From JAFDWR01 sp038216655 (lineage in GTDB: Bacteria > Armatimonadota > Fimbriimonadia > Fimbriimonadales > Fimbriimonadaceae), in the NCBI GenBank assembly GCA_038216655.1, contig JBBQPZ010000005.1, positions 138,740-202,739 of the forward strand: a stretch of 64,000 bases of DNA. The letters run 5' to 3'. The translations under genes were made by a program, and so were the position numbers. Positions 7,036 to 15,632 of the stretch are shown here, piece after piece. Positions within the stretch are counted from its first letter, which is position 1; each line of letters begins with the position of its first letter. Under the pieces are notes generated by a model that searched no databases, was not told where the DNA came from, and saw only the letters and a list, made by a program, of their open reading frames with translations.

Positions 7036-8793
7036 ATGCGCTTTGGACTGATCATTTCTCTCATCGTGGGCCTCGCCTTTTCGCTCGTCGGCTGCGGCGG
7101 GGGTGGCGGGCCGAGCGGCCCGACGTTCCGGTACTCGACGAACTGGTCGCAGGCGGGCGTTACCGGGCCGGACGGGTTGTCTCAACGGATTCGGTTGCTC
7201 AATCTGGACGACACCGATGCGGTCAATCCCGTGATCCTCGCAAAGTCGTCGCCAACGACAACGACCACCTTCGCGGGATTCGCGCCGGGGACGTATCGAT
7301 TGCGCGTCGAGCTCCGGTCTCTCGCGAACGGGACCGGGTCGATCAACGGGGTCTGCGAGCGTCTTCTGACGATCTCTAGCGCAACGGCGATGGGGACGGA
7401 CGTCGGGACCAACGCGATCACGATGCATGTCGGGCCGGCGAGCGCGGCGATCGAGACTCCGGGGAGCGTGCGCTATGTCGCGACCGCGTTCGATGCCTCG
7501 AACCAAGGGGTGTTTCTTCCTGAGGGCGCCTTCGCCTGGGGAGTAACCGGTCCTGCCACGGTGACGACCGACGGGATTGTCGTCCCCATGGGTGCCGGAA
7601 ACGGCGCCGCTACCGCGACGCTCGGTGGACTGGACGCGAGCGGCGATTACTCTGCCACGGCGGGGACGCCGACCACGACCAAGTGGACGGTGATGGTCTA
7701 CATGAACGCGGCCAACAACCTCGAAGCATTCTCGCTTCCCAACATCAACCAGATGGAGCTCATCGCGGACAACCCGGACGTGCGATTCGTGGTGCAGTGG
7801 AAGGAGGCGGAGGTCCTGAATAACGGCTCGCTCTTCAACGGCACCAAGCGATATCTGGTCAAGCACGACACGACCCCTACCCTGGCCAGCCAGTTGGTGC
7901 AGGACATGGGTTCCGGCGTGGACATGGGCGACAAGCAGACTCTGCGCGATTTCATCGCCTGGACGAAGGCAAACTACCCGGCGCAGCGCTACTGTGTCGT
8001 GGTCTGGAACCACGGCAACGGCTGGCGTCAGTTCATCGCCCAGCAGGCCGACTATCCGACTAGGGGCGTGAGCTACGACGACGAGACTGGCCATGGGATC
8101 GCTACTGCGGACATTCCATACGCGCTCGGTCCGGATCAGCTCGACATCGTTGCCTGGGATGCGAGTCTGATGCAGATGCTCGAGGTTGCGTACCAGATTC
8201 GAAATCAGGCGCAATACGTGGTCGGCAGCGAGGAGAGTCCGCCCGCCGAAGGCTTCCCGTATGACTTGGTGTTCAAGCCGATGCACGACAACCCGGATGC
8301 AACGACCAGGGACTTGACCAAGGGATTCATCGACGGGATGTTGGCGGTGCCCGGCTACCACACGAAGAAGATCACGGAGAGCTCGATCGAGACGGCTCAA
8401 CTTCCTGCCTTGGCCACGGCTCTGGACACTTTGGCGCTGGATCTCATTTTGAACTCAGGTTCGTTCCCGGCGGCGATTCAGCTTGCCCGGAATACGGCGC
8501 AGTCATATCTGCCGCTGGGAGGTCGGGTGTATCGGGATCTTTACGATCTCTGCGTGAAGCTGGTGGCAGGTTCGGGAGTGGCTCCCTCGACGATTACCGC
8601 GTGCCAGAACGTGCGCGCGGCGGTCCTGAATGCGCTGGCATGGGAAGGACACAACTCGAACTCGGCGAACAGCCACGGGATTTCGATCGACTTCTCGTCG
8701 TCGGCCCAGTATCCGGCCCACGGGACGGAGTACGACGGTTTGAGCCTTTCGGGGGCGACGAATTGGAACGAGTGGCTGTCGCAGGCGCCCTAG
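7036..8793 (+). CDS. Clostripain-like (C11) peptidase lipoprotein lacking the catalytic Cys
   Basis: 585 residues. A lipoprotein signal ends in LVGC and the lipobox Cys is followed by a run of glycines. An Ig-like domain (about 110-215) precedes a C11 peptidase domain starting at TKWTVMVYMNAANNLE. The general-base His lies in WNHGNGW (His326, codon 8011-8013). The segment that in C11 peptidases reads DACLM is DASLM here (Ser377, codon AGT at 8164-8166), so the nucleophilic Cys is missing, while the flanking AYQIRNQAQYVVGSEE block and the substrate-pocket region are intact. It is either a pseudo-enzyme that binds proteins or a serine variant. It is probably anchored in a cell-envelope membrane. 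Confidence 0.85.
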   Translation: MRFGLIISLIVGLAFSLVGCGGGGGPSGPTFRYSTNWSQAGVTGPDGLSQRIRLLNLDDTDAVNPVILAKSSPTTTTTFAGFAPGTYRLRVELRSLANGTGSINGVCERLLTISSATAMGTDVGTNAITMHVGPASAAIETPGSVRYVATAFDASNQGVFLPEGAFAWGVTGPATVTTDGIVVPMGAGNGAATATLGGLDASGDYSATAGTPTTTKWTVMVYMNAANNLEAFSLPNINQMELIADNPDVRFVVQWKEAEVLNNGSLFNGTKRYLVKHDTTPTLASQLVQDMGSGVDMGDKQTLRDFIAWTKANYPAQRYCVVVWNHGNGWRQFIAQQADYPTRGVSYDDETGHGIATADIPYALGPDQLDIVAWDASLMQMLEVAYQIRNQAQYVVGSEESPPAEGFPYDLVFKPMHDNPDATTRDLTKGFIDGMLAVPGYHTKKITESSIETAQLPALATALDTLALDLILNSGSFPAAIQLARNTAQSYLPLGGRVYRDLYDLCVKLVAGSGVAPSTITACQNVRAAVLNALAWEGHNSNSANSHGISIDFSSSAQYPAHGTEYDGLSLSGATNWNEWLSQAP

Positions 8794-8855
8794 CTACCAG
8801 TGGTAGCTGTGGAACGCTGCCCTTTGGCCTTATGTAGGGACAACGGCAAGGCACT

Positions 8856-9251
8856 ATGCTTCGACTGCTCGATATTGCGTTCTTCATCTTCCACGCTGCG
8901 CTGATTCTGTTCAACGTCACGGGTTGGGCTTGGCGGCGGACTCGGCGTTTGAACTTGGCTTGCCTGCTGCTCACCGCTTCTTCCTGGTTCTTGATGGGAA
9001 TTTGGCATGGCGCCGGGTACTGCGTTTTCACCGACTGGCATTTCCAGGTCCGCCACGCTCTCGGCATCACGGACGATCCTTCGAACTACGTCCAGCTCCT
9101 GGTCCGAACTTTGACGGGTTGGACGCCGAGCGACGAGCTTTCGAAGAACGTGGCGGGCGTTTGCTTCTTGGTCAGCCTGATTTTGAGCATCGGCTTGAAC
9201 TTGCGAGATCGGCGGCAGGCCGCGGGTTCGGTGGTGGCGGCGGCGGATTGA
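8856..9251 (+). CDS. DUF2784-like integral membrane protein
   Basis: 131 residues with three or four hydrophobic helices. The core GIWHGAGYCVFTDWHFQVRH resembles the conserved G(x)nCPLTxWExxLR region of DUF2784 proteins, with the Cys, Thr and Trp retained. The function of that family is not known. It follows the C11 gene on the same strand with 62 bases between them. Confidence 0.7.
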   Translation: MLRLLDIAFFIFHAALILFNVTGWAWRRTRRLNLACLLLTASSWFLMGIWHGAGYCVFTDWHFQVRHALGITDDPSNYVQLLVRTLTGWTPSDELSKNVAGVCFLVSLILSIGLNLRDRRQAAGSVVAAAD

Positions 9252-9281
9252 GCCGGGGTGAGGCTACGAGAATTCGCGCAA

Positions 9282-9349
9282 GAGCACGGTTTGCCGGGAG
9301 GCAGTTTCGGTCCTCAGGCAATTCCAATCCCGGACAAACCGTGGCACCC
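9282..9349 (+). repeat. Family-A intergenic palindrome, copy 1
   Basis: Left arm GAGCACGGTTTGCCGGGA and right arm TCCCGGACAAACCGTGGC are imperfectly complementary and enclose about 28 bases. This is the same plan as the copies at 13236, 13322, 18882, 33117, 63864 and 63956. Confidence 0.8.
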
Positions 9350-9387
9350 CGCCACGTCTTTCCAGTTCGGGCTGTAGACTCTCTCCG

Positions 9388-10644
9388 ATGTCAACGAACA
9401 CGCCGGATGTGGTGGTGGTCGGCGCGGGAGCGGCGGGGATTCTGGCGGCTTGGCGGGCGGCTTCGCTTGGCGCTAAGGTCGTGCTGCTGGAGAAGAACGA
9501 CAAGATCGGGATCAAGATTCTGATCTCCGGGGGCGGCAAGTGCAACATCACCCACGACGGGCCGATGCAGCATTTGCTGCACGCGTTCCGGCCGAACGAG
9601 GCGCAGTTTCTGAAGTCGGCGTGCTACCGGTTCAAGAACACGGACATCGTGGCGATGCTGGAGGCGAAGGGGCTCGAGGTTTACACCCGGCCTGATGGAC
9701 GAATTTTCCCGGTCGACGGGACGGCGAAGGACGTGGTCCGGATTCTTGGCGAATACCTCGATGAGGCGGGAGTCGAAGTTCGGTTGGAGTCGCCGGTCGC
9801 CGAGATTCGGTCTTTGAACGGGCGAGTTACTGGCGTGTCCTCGGCCACTGGGATCGTCGAGTGCGGTCGGGTGGTGTTGTCGGTCGGCGGGATGAGCTAT
9901 CCGAAGACGGGGACGACGGGCGACGGGTATCCGTGGCTGCGGTCGCTTGGTCACACCGTCACGAAGATCCGGTCCGCTTTGGCTCCGATTCATCTCTCGG
10001 TCGATCCCTCTTGGTCGGGAGTGGCGCTGCGGGATTGCGTACTGAAGGCGCGGCAAGGGAAGGAGGTCGCGCGTTGGCGCGGGGACCTTCTGTTTACCCA
10101 TACCGGGGTGAGCGGTCCGACGGTGCTCGGCGTGAGCCGGGTGGTTGCCGAGCGCATGGTTGACGGGCCGGTGACTTTGGAGGTTGATGTGACTCCGGCG
10201 TTACCGCACGAGGCTCTGACGGCAGCGGTGCTGAAGTTCGCCGCGGACCATCCGCGGCGGTCGATCGGGTCGTTGGTGGCGACTTGGGTTCCGGATCGGT
10301 TGGTGGACGCGGTGTTCGACTCTGCCAGTTTTGATCCCTCTTTGGTGGCGGGGCAGGTCCCGGTGAAGGCTCGGAATCGTTTGATCGAGGTTTTGAAGGG
10401 TTGGGTTTTGGGCGAGGTTCGGGGGGTACCGATCGATCGTGGCGAGGTTGTGGCGGGCGGGGTTGCTTTGGATGAGGTGGATCCGTTCACGATGCGGTCT
10501 TTACGGTGCTCGGGTTTGTATTTGTGCGGCGAGATTCTGGACATCGCGGGCCCGGTGGGTGGCTATAACTTGCAGGCGGCGTTTGCGACGGGATACGTGG
10601 CGGGGGAGAACGCAGGGAGAGGGGCGTTGGGCGTTGGGCGTTAG
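9388..10644 (+). CDS. HI0933/BaiN-type NAD(P)/FAD-dependent oxidoreductase
   Basis: 418 residues, normal for the family. The N-terminal VVVVGAGAAGILAAWRAA is a Rossmann FAD site (GxGxxG) followed by the acidic end of strand 2 (LLEKNDKIGIKIL), and SGGGKCNIT is the diagnostic HI0933-family motif. GGMSYPKTGTTGDGYPWL and the C-terminal GEILDIAGPVGGYNLQAAFATGYVAG, the second FAD-contacting block, are also present. Some members reduce bile-acid intermediates or oxidise aminoacetone; the substrate here is unknown. The final codons and the stop lie inside a 7-base tandem repeat (10624-10665), so the C-terminus is set by the repeat. Confidence 0.88.
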   Translation: MSTNTPDVVVVGAGAAGILAAWRAASLGAKVVLLEKNDKIGIKILISGGGKCNITHDGPMQHLLHAFRPNEAQFLKSACYRFKNTDIVAMLEAKGLEVYTRPDGRIFPVDGTAKDVVRILGEYLDEAGVEVRLESPVAEIRSLNGRVTGVSSATGIVECGRVVLSVGGMSYPKTGTTGDGYPWLRSLGHTVTKIRSALAPIHLSVDPSWSGVALRDCVLKARQGKEVARWRGDLLFTHTGVSGPTVLGVSRVVAERMVDGPVTLEVDVTPALPHEALTAAVLKFAADHPRRSIGSLVATWVPDRLVDAVFDSASFDPSLVAGQVPVKARNRLIEVLKGWVLGEVRGVPIDRGEVVAGGVALDEVDPFTMRSLRCSGLYLCGEILDIAGPVGGYNLQAAFATGYVAGENAGRGALGVGR

Positions 10645-10665
10645 GCGTTAGGCGTTAGGCGTTGG
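10624..10665 (+). repeat. Heptanucleotide tandem repeat (GCGTTRG)6
   Basis: Six head-to-tail copies of GCGTTGG or GCGTTAG. The stop codon of the preceding gene is formed by one of the units. The same heptamer occurs twice, reverse-complemented, at about 19327-19340. Confidence 0.92.
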
Positions 10666-10985
10666 GTTTGTCATTCGGTCATTCGTCATTTGTACGTCGC
10701 CAATTCTTTGGTTTTCTGGGTTACCGAGCTGATGATGGGCTCCCTCTTGGGGTTCGCGTCATCATCACTGGCGGCTGGCTCACAGCGTCCCGCAGTTTGC
10801 GATTCTTGTCTCACCTTGTTCTTTGGAGGCTGGGGAAGTCAACCAACTTTCTGAGAGGCACAGGTTGGAAAACCTGCGCTCCTATTTGTGCCTGACCGCA
10901 AGAGTCGTTGGTCGGGCGTGATCTCACTTTTTCACTCACTCATTGTGCTTACCCACGTTGGCGATGCGGCAATCTGGGAAGGTGT

Positions 10986-11015
10986 GAGTCCGAGTCCGAG
11001 TCCGAGTTGGAGTTC
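10986..11015 (+). repeat. Hexamer tandem repeat (GAGTYS)5
   Basis: Three perfect GAGTCC units followed by GAGTTG and GAGTTC, within the gene-free interval after the BaiN-like gene. Confidence 0.85.
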
Positions 11016-11196
11016 TACTTTTTTGATTCTCACGTCTCTACGTGCTGGGGATCGATTTTTTGTCAACCGGTTGGCACGACGTTGATGATTTCATGATTCA
11101 TCAGCGCAACCCGAATTTTGCAAAACCTCCGTCGTTTGTCATTCCGACCGACCCCGCCCACTTGTTCGTAGTTCGAGGATTGGTCGCATGCGGGGA

Positions 11197-11292
11197 GTGG
11201 AGGAACCTGACGGTAGCTGCTTCTTGCATGTCTCACTTTCAAAGGGTACGTGGGGAGACATGCGGTAGGCGATTCCAGTCAGGTCCCTCCAC
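11197..11292 (+). repeat. 96-bp nested palindrome
   Basis: Outer arms GTGGAGGAACCTGAC (11197-11211) and GTCAGGTCCCTCCAC (11278-11292) pair with one mismatch; inner arms GCATGTCTC (11226-11234) and GAGACATGC (11255-11263) pair perfectly. No coding sequence covers it. Sequence differs from families A and B. Confidence 0.8.
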
Positions 11293-11542
11293 GCGTCCGC
11301 TTACAAGCACGCAGAGAAGCAGAGACAAGTGGGCGGACTTGGTCGGGATGACAACTTAAGCGTGGATTGCACTGCTGCGTTTCGTTGATTTCTAGGGTTT
11401 CTTGCTGATGATGGACTCCCTCTTAGGGTTCGCGTGGTTATCACTTGTCGGTTGGCTGATCGGACCCGGAATTTCGAGCTTCTTCAAGGGCATGAAAGAC
11501 CACTTGTCGTGCACTCTTCGTGAACCGGTGCCACATCCTGTC

Positions 11543-13135
11543 TTAGCCCCGGTCTTTGTCTTTGTGGGGGCCGTGGCGGACGGCTCTGCCTCGCGACGCT
11601 TGGGGCGGCACGACGTGGGCAGGACCTCGTGTTGGGGTCGGCGTGGTCACCACCGGCGTCTTCGCAACGGGCGGGGTTTGTGTGGTGGTCACGGGAGTCT
11701 GCGTTGGGACGGTGTTTACGACGGGTCTGGGGTTCGTGGCTACGCGCTCCGGGCGGCGGGCGGCGCTGTCGCCGGGTTGTTGGAGGCTGGCGTCGGCGAG
11801 ATAGTCCTTGCGGTACTTCACGGCCTGGATGATCTCGCGTTCGTAGGGGGCGTAGTCGGCCATCGTGCGTGGGTGGACGTCGGGCGCCATGCGGGCGAGG
11901 ACATTCGTGAGGATGTCTATGTGGCCGGTGTTGACCTTGCGGTCGAGGAGGGTGGCGAGGCCGGCTTCGGAGCGGACGAAGTCGGAGACGCGCCCGGTGA
12001 GGGTGGAGCCGTCATTTAGCTTGACGGTGAGGGCGTCTTGTTCCGGCCAGAACTGGGCCTTGGCGGAGCGGATTTGGGCCGCATTGAACGCCTCCGATTT
12101 GAGGCCGGCGCGCTGGAAGACGGCGACGAGGCGGGGGTCTTCGACGATCTTCATGGTGGCGGCGTTGCCGGTGAGCTCGGCGCCGGTGCTGGGGTCGACG
12201 ATGTCGAGCACGCGGGTGTCGGTGACGTCGATGCCGAAGCGGTGGAGGTCCTGGTTGAAGTGGGTCGGATCGTCCTTCTTGTACTGGGCGAGCAGGCCGC
12301 CGAGCGACTCGCCGCCGTCCTTGAGGGACGCGAACTGGATGAACCCGACGGAGACGTAGCCGGTGTCGTAGGTGTTGACGGCGTCGAAGCCTCCTTCGAG
12401 TTCGCTTACGGCGCGGAGGATGTGGGAATCACGCTCGCTGACCCGGGCGGTTTCGAAGAGATTGTCGATCTGCTCCTGGGTCATGCGGGCCATCGATACG
12501 CCCTCCGAGTTGACCCCCTTGGCGAACCGGTAGTAGGCGTAGCGCGGGGAGCTGACGCGGACGTTGTCGCGGTACTTGAGGGTGATGTCGTCGAACGCGA
12601 TCGTGTGCTGCATCGGGACGACGGCCTCGGCGAACTTGGGCGGGTTGCCGACGAGACCGAGGAGCGCGGGCGGGATGGGGCCGGGTGACTCGGGTTCGGC
12701 AGTGGGGATCGTCTTGTCGGCGACGGGGGCGTCGATATTGAGGGTCGTTCGATTCGCCGCGCGGGCAAGCTGCCAGGCTTCCCAGCGGTCGTGGTTCAGC
12801 TTGGCGACGACCCACTTCTCCCACTCGGTTTGTTCCGTGGTCTGAGGCTTGGGGACTTGTCCTGGCGGGACGTTGAGGTTGCGCTTGCGGTTGTAGCTGA
12901 GCAGCCAGGTCGATCCGGCGGTCGTCAGACGGACCTGCCAGAGGCCCTTTTGGGCGGCATCGTCAGGCTCGGAAATCGTGTAGCGGTCGGGTGTGGACCA
13001 GAACTGAATGACCGCGTCGCGGTCCTCAGAGGAGAACAGGTTGGGGTTCTCGGGCACGGTCGTCCCGGTCGGTGGTTGCGCCGCAGCGCCGGTCACCAGC
13101 ATCACGCTGGCGGCCCAAACGGTGAGTTTGGTCAT
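11543..13135 (-). CDS. Secreted protein with a lysozyme-like core and Pro/Thr-rich tail
   Basis: 530 residues with a signal peptide (MTKLTVWAASVMLVTGAAAQ). After about 190 residues of unknown fold comes a segment with RAVSELEGGFDAVNTYDTGYVSVGFIQFA, which resembles the catalytic Glu and Tyr/Gly loop of lysozyme-superfamily peptidoglycan hydrolases; the match is by motif shape only. The last 80 residues are rich in Pro, Thr and Val and end in a basic stretch, as in wall-associated proteins. GGAGGGA lies about 8 bases before the ATG at 13135. No gene nearby indicates a pathway. Confidence 0.65.
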   Translation of the reverse strand: MTKLTVWAASVMLVTGAAAQPPTGTTVPENPNLFSSEDRDAVIQFWSTPDRYTISEPDDAAQKGLWQVRLTTAGSTWLLSYNRKRNLNVPPGQVPKPQTTEQTEWEKWVVAKLNHDRWEAWQLARAANRTTLNIDAPVADKTIPTAEPESPGPIPPALLGLVGNPPKFAEAVVPMQHTIAFDDITLKYRDNVRVSSPRYAYYRFAKGVNSEGVSMARMTQEQIDNLFETARVSERDSHILRAVSELEGGFDAVNTYDTGYVSVGFIQFASLKDGGESLGGLLAQYKKDDPTHFNQDLHRFGIDVTDTRVLDIVDPSTGAELTGNAATMKIVEDPRLVAVFQRAGLKSEAFNAAQIRSAKAQFWPEQDALTVKLNDGSTLTGRVSDFVRSEAGLATLLDRKVNTGHIDILTNVLARMAPDVHPRTMADYAPYEREIIQAVKYRKDYLADASLQQPGDSAARRPERVATNPRPVVNTVPTQTPVTTTQTPPVAKTPVVTTPTPTRGPAHVVPPQASRGRAVRHGPHKDKDRG

Positions 13136-13235
13136 GCTTCATTCCCTCCATGGAACAATGGCTTGTTTGCATTTTAGCAGACCCCGCAGAATAAAGAGGA
13201 TTTGGGCTCCGCGGGTGGTTTCCGGTGATACGCGC

Positions 13236-13391
13236 GGGTGGCACGGTCTGCTCGGGTTCTCTTGACCTTGTCAAGACGCGAACCCTCTTAACCCGACAGA
13301 CCGTGGCTCGGAGTACGGACTCACGGTCTGTCGGGCGACGATCTGCTCGGGCAACCACTAGGCAAGTGCGCCCGAGCAGACCGTGCCACCC
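13236..13391 (+). repeat. Family-A palindromes, copies 2 and 3, as a nested pair
   Basis: Two 70-bp family-A units (13236-13305 and 13322-13391) lie 16 bases apart in opposite orientation. The outermost 21 bases of the pair (13236-13256 and 13371-13391) are perfectly complementary, with core CACGGTCTGCTCGGG, and the inner arms (CCCGACAGACCGTG at 13292, CACGGTCTGTCGGG at 13322) are also perfectly complementary. The gene-free interval 13136-13532 holds only this and a family-B copy. Confidence 0.9.
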
Positions 13392-13463
13392 ATCGAGGGG
13401 TCTTTCGGGCGCATCGCCTTCGGATCTCGGCGCACGTTCCGATGGAAGTGGCCGGGATCCGGG

Positions 13464-13517
13464 GTCCTTCGACTCTGCTGCCTTCGCCAAGGCTCGGCGC
13501 GCCGCTCAGGATGACGG
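13464..13517 (+). repeat. Family-B intergenic repeat, copy 3
   Basis: GTCCTTCGACTCTGCTGCC, then a TTCGCCAAGGCTCGG block and GCTCAGGATGACGG. Diverged relative of 921-983 and 1045-1099. Confidence 0.7.
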
Positions 13518-13532
13518 CACGTAGGATGACAC

Positions 13533-14090
13533 CTAACCGCTACGATGCTTGCGCCAGGCTTCCGCAGTTAGCTTCGGGAAGCGGCCCGTGACGAAGTCTT
13601 GGTCCTCTACACCGATGATCTCTGCGCCGACCACCTCTTTCAGGCGATGAGAGGCAAGGTTGGGTTCGGCGTTGTTGAGGAGCAGGAACTCCATCCCGAG
13701 GACGTCGAACGCGAATTTGTTGACCGCCGTCGTGGCTTCGCTCATATAGCCCTTGCCCCAATAGGGCTCCGCCAGCCAGAAGCCTCGGTTGTCTGTGTCG
13801 GAGGCGGGAGTGAGGCCGATTGCGCCGATGAGGCCCTCGTCTTCGTGGCCCCGCCTGAGAATGGCCCAGTGATATTCCTCCTGCGCTTCTATCTTGGGCA
13901 GGATGCTTGCAATGTAGGCGTCGGCGCCGTCGGCGGGGTAGGGCCAGGGGATGATCGAGGCGAGGTAGCGGACGACGTTCGGGTTGGGGAAGAGCTCCTG
14001 AACTCGGGGCGCATCTTCGATCCGATAGGGACGCAGGACCAGCCGCGCGGTCTCCAAGATCGGGATCGGGACCTTACGATACTGACCCAT
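13533..14090 (-). CDS. GNAT N-acetyltransferase, RimJ/RimL type
   Basis: 185 residues. It begins with the hallmark LETARLVLRPYRIEDAPRV of RimJ/RimL-like acetyltransferases and contains the acetyl-CoA-binding region GFWLAEPYWGKGYMSEAT (Q/RxxGxG/A loop as WGKGYM). Family members acetylate ribosomal protein N-termini or small amines; the target is not predictable. The start is 3 bases after the stop of the upstream MoxR gene, so the two form an operon. Confidence 0.88.
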   Translation of the reverse strand: MGQYRKVPIPILETARLVLRPYRIEDAPRVQELFPNPNVVRYLASIIPWPYPADGADAYIASILPKIEAQEEYHWAILRRGHEDEGLIGAIGLTPASDTDNRGFWLAEPYWGKGYMSEATTAVNKFAFDVLGMEFLLLNNAEPNLASHRLKEVVGAEIIGVEDQDFVTGRFPKLTAEAWRKHRSG

Positions 14091-14093
14091 GGC

Positions 14094-15056
14094 TTAGCGG
14101 GGGACGACCTGTGCGTCGATCAGACCCTTCAGGACTTGGTCCGGCGTGAGTCCCTCGACTTCCGCTTCGGGGCGGAGGAGGACGCGGTGGCGGAGGACCG
14201 GGAGGGCCATCTCCTTCACGTCGTCGGGGATCACGAAGTCTCGTCCGCGGAGGGCGGCGACCGCCTTGGAGCAGTTGAGCATCGCGATGCCTGCGCGCGG
14301 GGAGGCACCGACGGCGAGATCGTTATGTTGGCGGGTGCCTCGAACGAGACCGTAGATGTAATCGAAAACCTTCTCTTCGACCTGCACGCGCACGACTTCG
14401 GCCTGCATGTCGAGAAGATCCTGGCTCGAGATGACCGCCTGGATACCGGCGGCTTCGAGATTCTGCGGCTTGAAGCCCTGGTGGTGGCGCATCAGCACGC
14501 CGATTTCGGCGTTCTTTTCGGGGTAGTCCACGATCACCTTGATGAGGAAGCGATCCTGCTGGGCTTCGGGGAGCGGGTAGGTACCTTCGAAGTCGATCGG
14601 GTTCTGGGTTGCGAAGACGAGGAAGGGAGGCGGGAGTGGGTGGGGCTCACCGTCGATGGTGACGCGTCGCTCTTCCATGGCCTCGAGCAGGGCGGCCTGG
14701 GTCTTCGGCGGGGTGCGGTTGATTTCGTCGGCGAGGAGGATGTTGACGAAGATCGGTCCCTTGCGAAGTTTGAATTCGGCGGTGCGGGGATCGAAGATCG
14801 AGGTTCCGACCACGTCGCTGGGCATAAGGTCGGGCGTGAACTGGATGCGACCGTAGTCCAGCGATAGGGTGTGGGCAAGGGAGCGGACCAAAAGGGTCTT
14901 CGCGACGCCTGGCACGCCTTCGAGCAGGACGTGGCCGTTCGCGAGGATCGCGATCAGGGTCTGATCGATCACGACTTCTTGGCCCGAGATCACCTTGGCG
15001 ATTTCGGTACGGATGGACTGGGCGAGGGTTGCAACGCTCACCCGGCTAGGATACAC
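14094..15056 (-). CDS. MoxR-family AAA+ ATPase
   Basis: 320 residues, typical length. Walker A is GVPGVAKT and Walker B LLADEINRTPPKTQAALLEAMEE, both MoxR-specific; sensor 1 lies in FATQNPIDFEGTYPLPEAQQDRF. The C-terminal lid includes RASPRAGIAMLNCSKAVA-like residues (here GASPRAGIAML). MoxR proteins act as chaperones for metal insertion or maturation of von Willebrand-factor-domain partners. The usual adjacent DUF58 and VWA genes are absent from this locus. Co-transcribed with the downstream acetyltransferase. Confidence 0.95.
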   Translation of the reverse strand: MYPSRVSVATLAQSIRTEIAKVISGQEVVIDQTLIAILANGHVLLEGVPGVAKTLLVRSLAHTLSLDYGRIQFTPDLMPSDVVGTSIFDPRTAEFKLRKGPIFVNILLADEINRTPPKTQAALLEAMEERRVTIDGEPHPLPPPFLVFATQNPIDFEGTYPLPEAQQDRFLIKVIVDYPEKNAEIGVLMRHHQGFKPQNLEAAGIQAVISSQDLLDMQAEVVRVQVEEKVFDYIYGLVRGTRQHNDLAVGASPRAGIAMLNCSKAVAALRGRDFVIPDDVKEMALPVLRHRVLLRPEAEVEGLTPDQVLKGLIDAQVVPR

Positions 15057-15068
15057 AGTCCGCGGGGC

Positions 15069-15497
15069 TTACTTGCGCGTCAACTTGTCCACGAGGGGCT
15101 GGTACTTCTTGAAAAGGGCCTCTTGCGAGTGGGCCCTGCTCTGTTGCTTCCACCAAGTCTTGCAGTCCACGGTTCCGATCTTGGCGTTGCTCACGCGGTC
15201 GATGATCTGCCAGCCGCCGGCTTCCTGGATGTAGGTGTTGACCTTCTGGATGGTGAAGAAGCCGGGTTGCTTGGCGCGGGTGCAGAGGTAGAAATCGATT
15301 CCTTCGGCCCCGAAGAAGTAGTCGGTTTCCTTGCCTTTGGCGTCTTTGATGATCGCGTGGGGGTAGTCGCCCCATTCGAATGCGACGAACTGGCCCCTGA
15401 CGGTGCGGGTGCTCTTGACGACGTCCGGCCCTTTCTTGGGTGGGGCGGCGAAGCAGACGGCGGAAGCGAGGGCAAAGCTCAGGAGAACGGTTCGCAT
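15069..15497 (-). CDS. Small secreted protein of unknown function
   Basis: 142 residues from the ATG at 15497; the frame is open further upstream but only this start gives a clean signal peptide (MRTVLLSFALASAVCFA). The mature part has a beta-rich pattern (VRGQFVAFEWGDYPHAIIKD, then a Lys-rich C-terminus). Not recognised. It is 12 bases upstream of the moxR start and could lead that operon. Confidence 0.6.
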   Translation of the reverse strand: MRTVLLSFALASAVCFAAPPKKGPDVVKSTRTVRGQFVAFEWGDYPHAIIKDAKGKETDYFFGAEGIDFYLCTRAKQPGFFTIQKVNTYIQEAGGWQIIDRVSNAKIGTVDCKTWWKQQSRAHSQEALFKKYQPLVDKLTRK

Positions 15498-15632
15498 AGT
15501 GAGAATCTCATTGTCGGGACGGTCGACCGGGGTGCTTAGTGTTGCGAGGTTTTGCGGTTTACGCGTCAAGGGCAATTGTGCGAGTGCGTGGGGCCATGTC
15601 GATCCGTCTTGAACTAAAGCCAGGTCCTATTC

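Larger units (their letters stand above)
10728..11457 (+). repeat. Pair of ~53-bp direct repeats in a gene-free stretch
   Basis: 10728-10780 and 11404-11457 both begin GCTGATGATGG and share CTCCCTCTT and GGGTTCGCGT blocks; about 35 of the first 40 bases match. In each copy the sequence can be read as MM(G/D)SLLGFA, possibly two remnants of a duplicated or decayed gene start. The whole interval 10666-11542 has no supportable gene. Confidence 0.6.

Noticed and set aside
10624..11015. CRISPR array
   Set aside because: Units are 6-7 bases and directly adjacent, with no spacers and no cas genes nearby.
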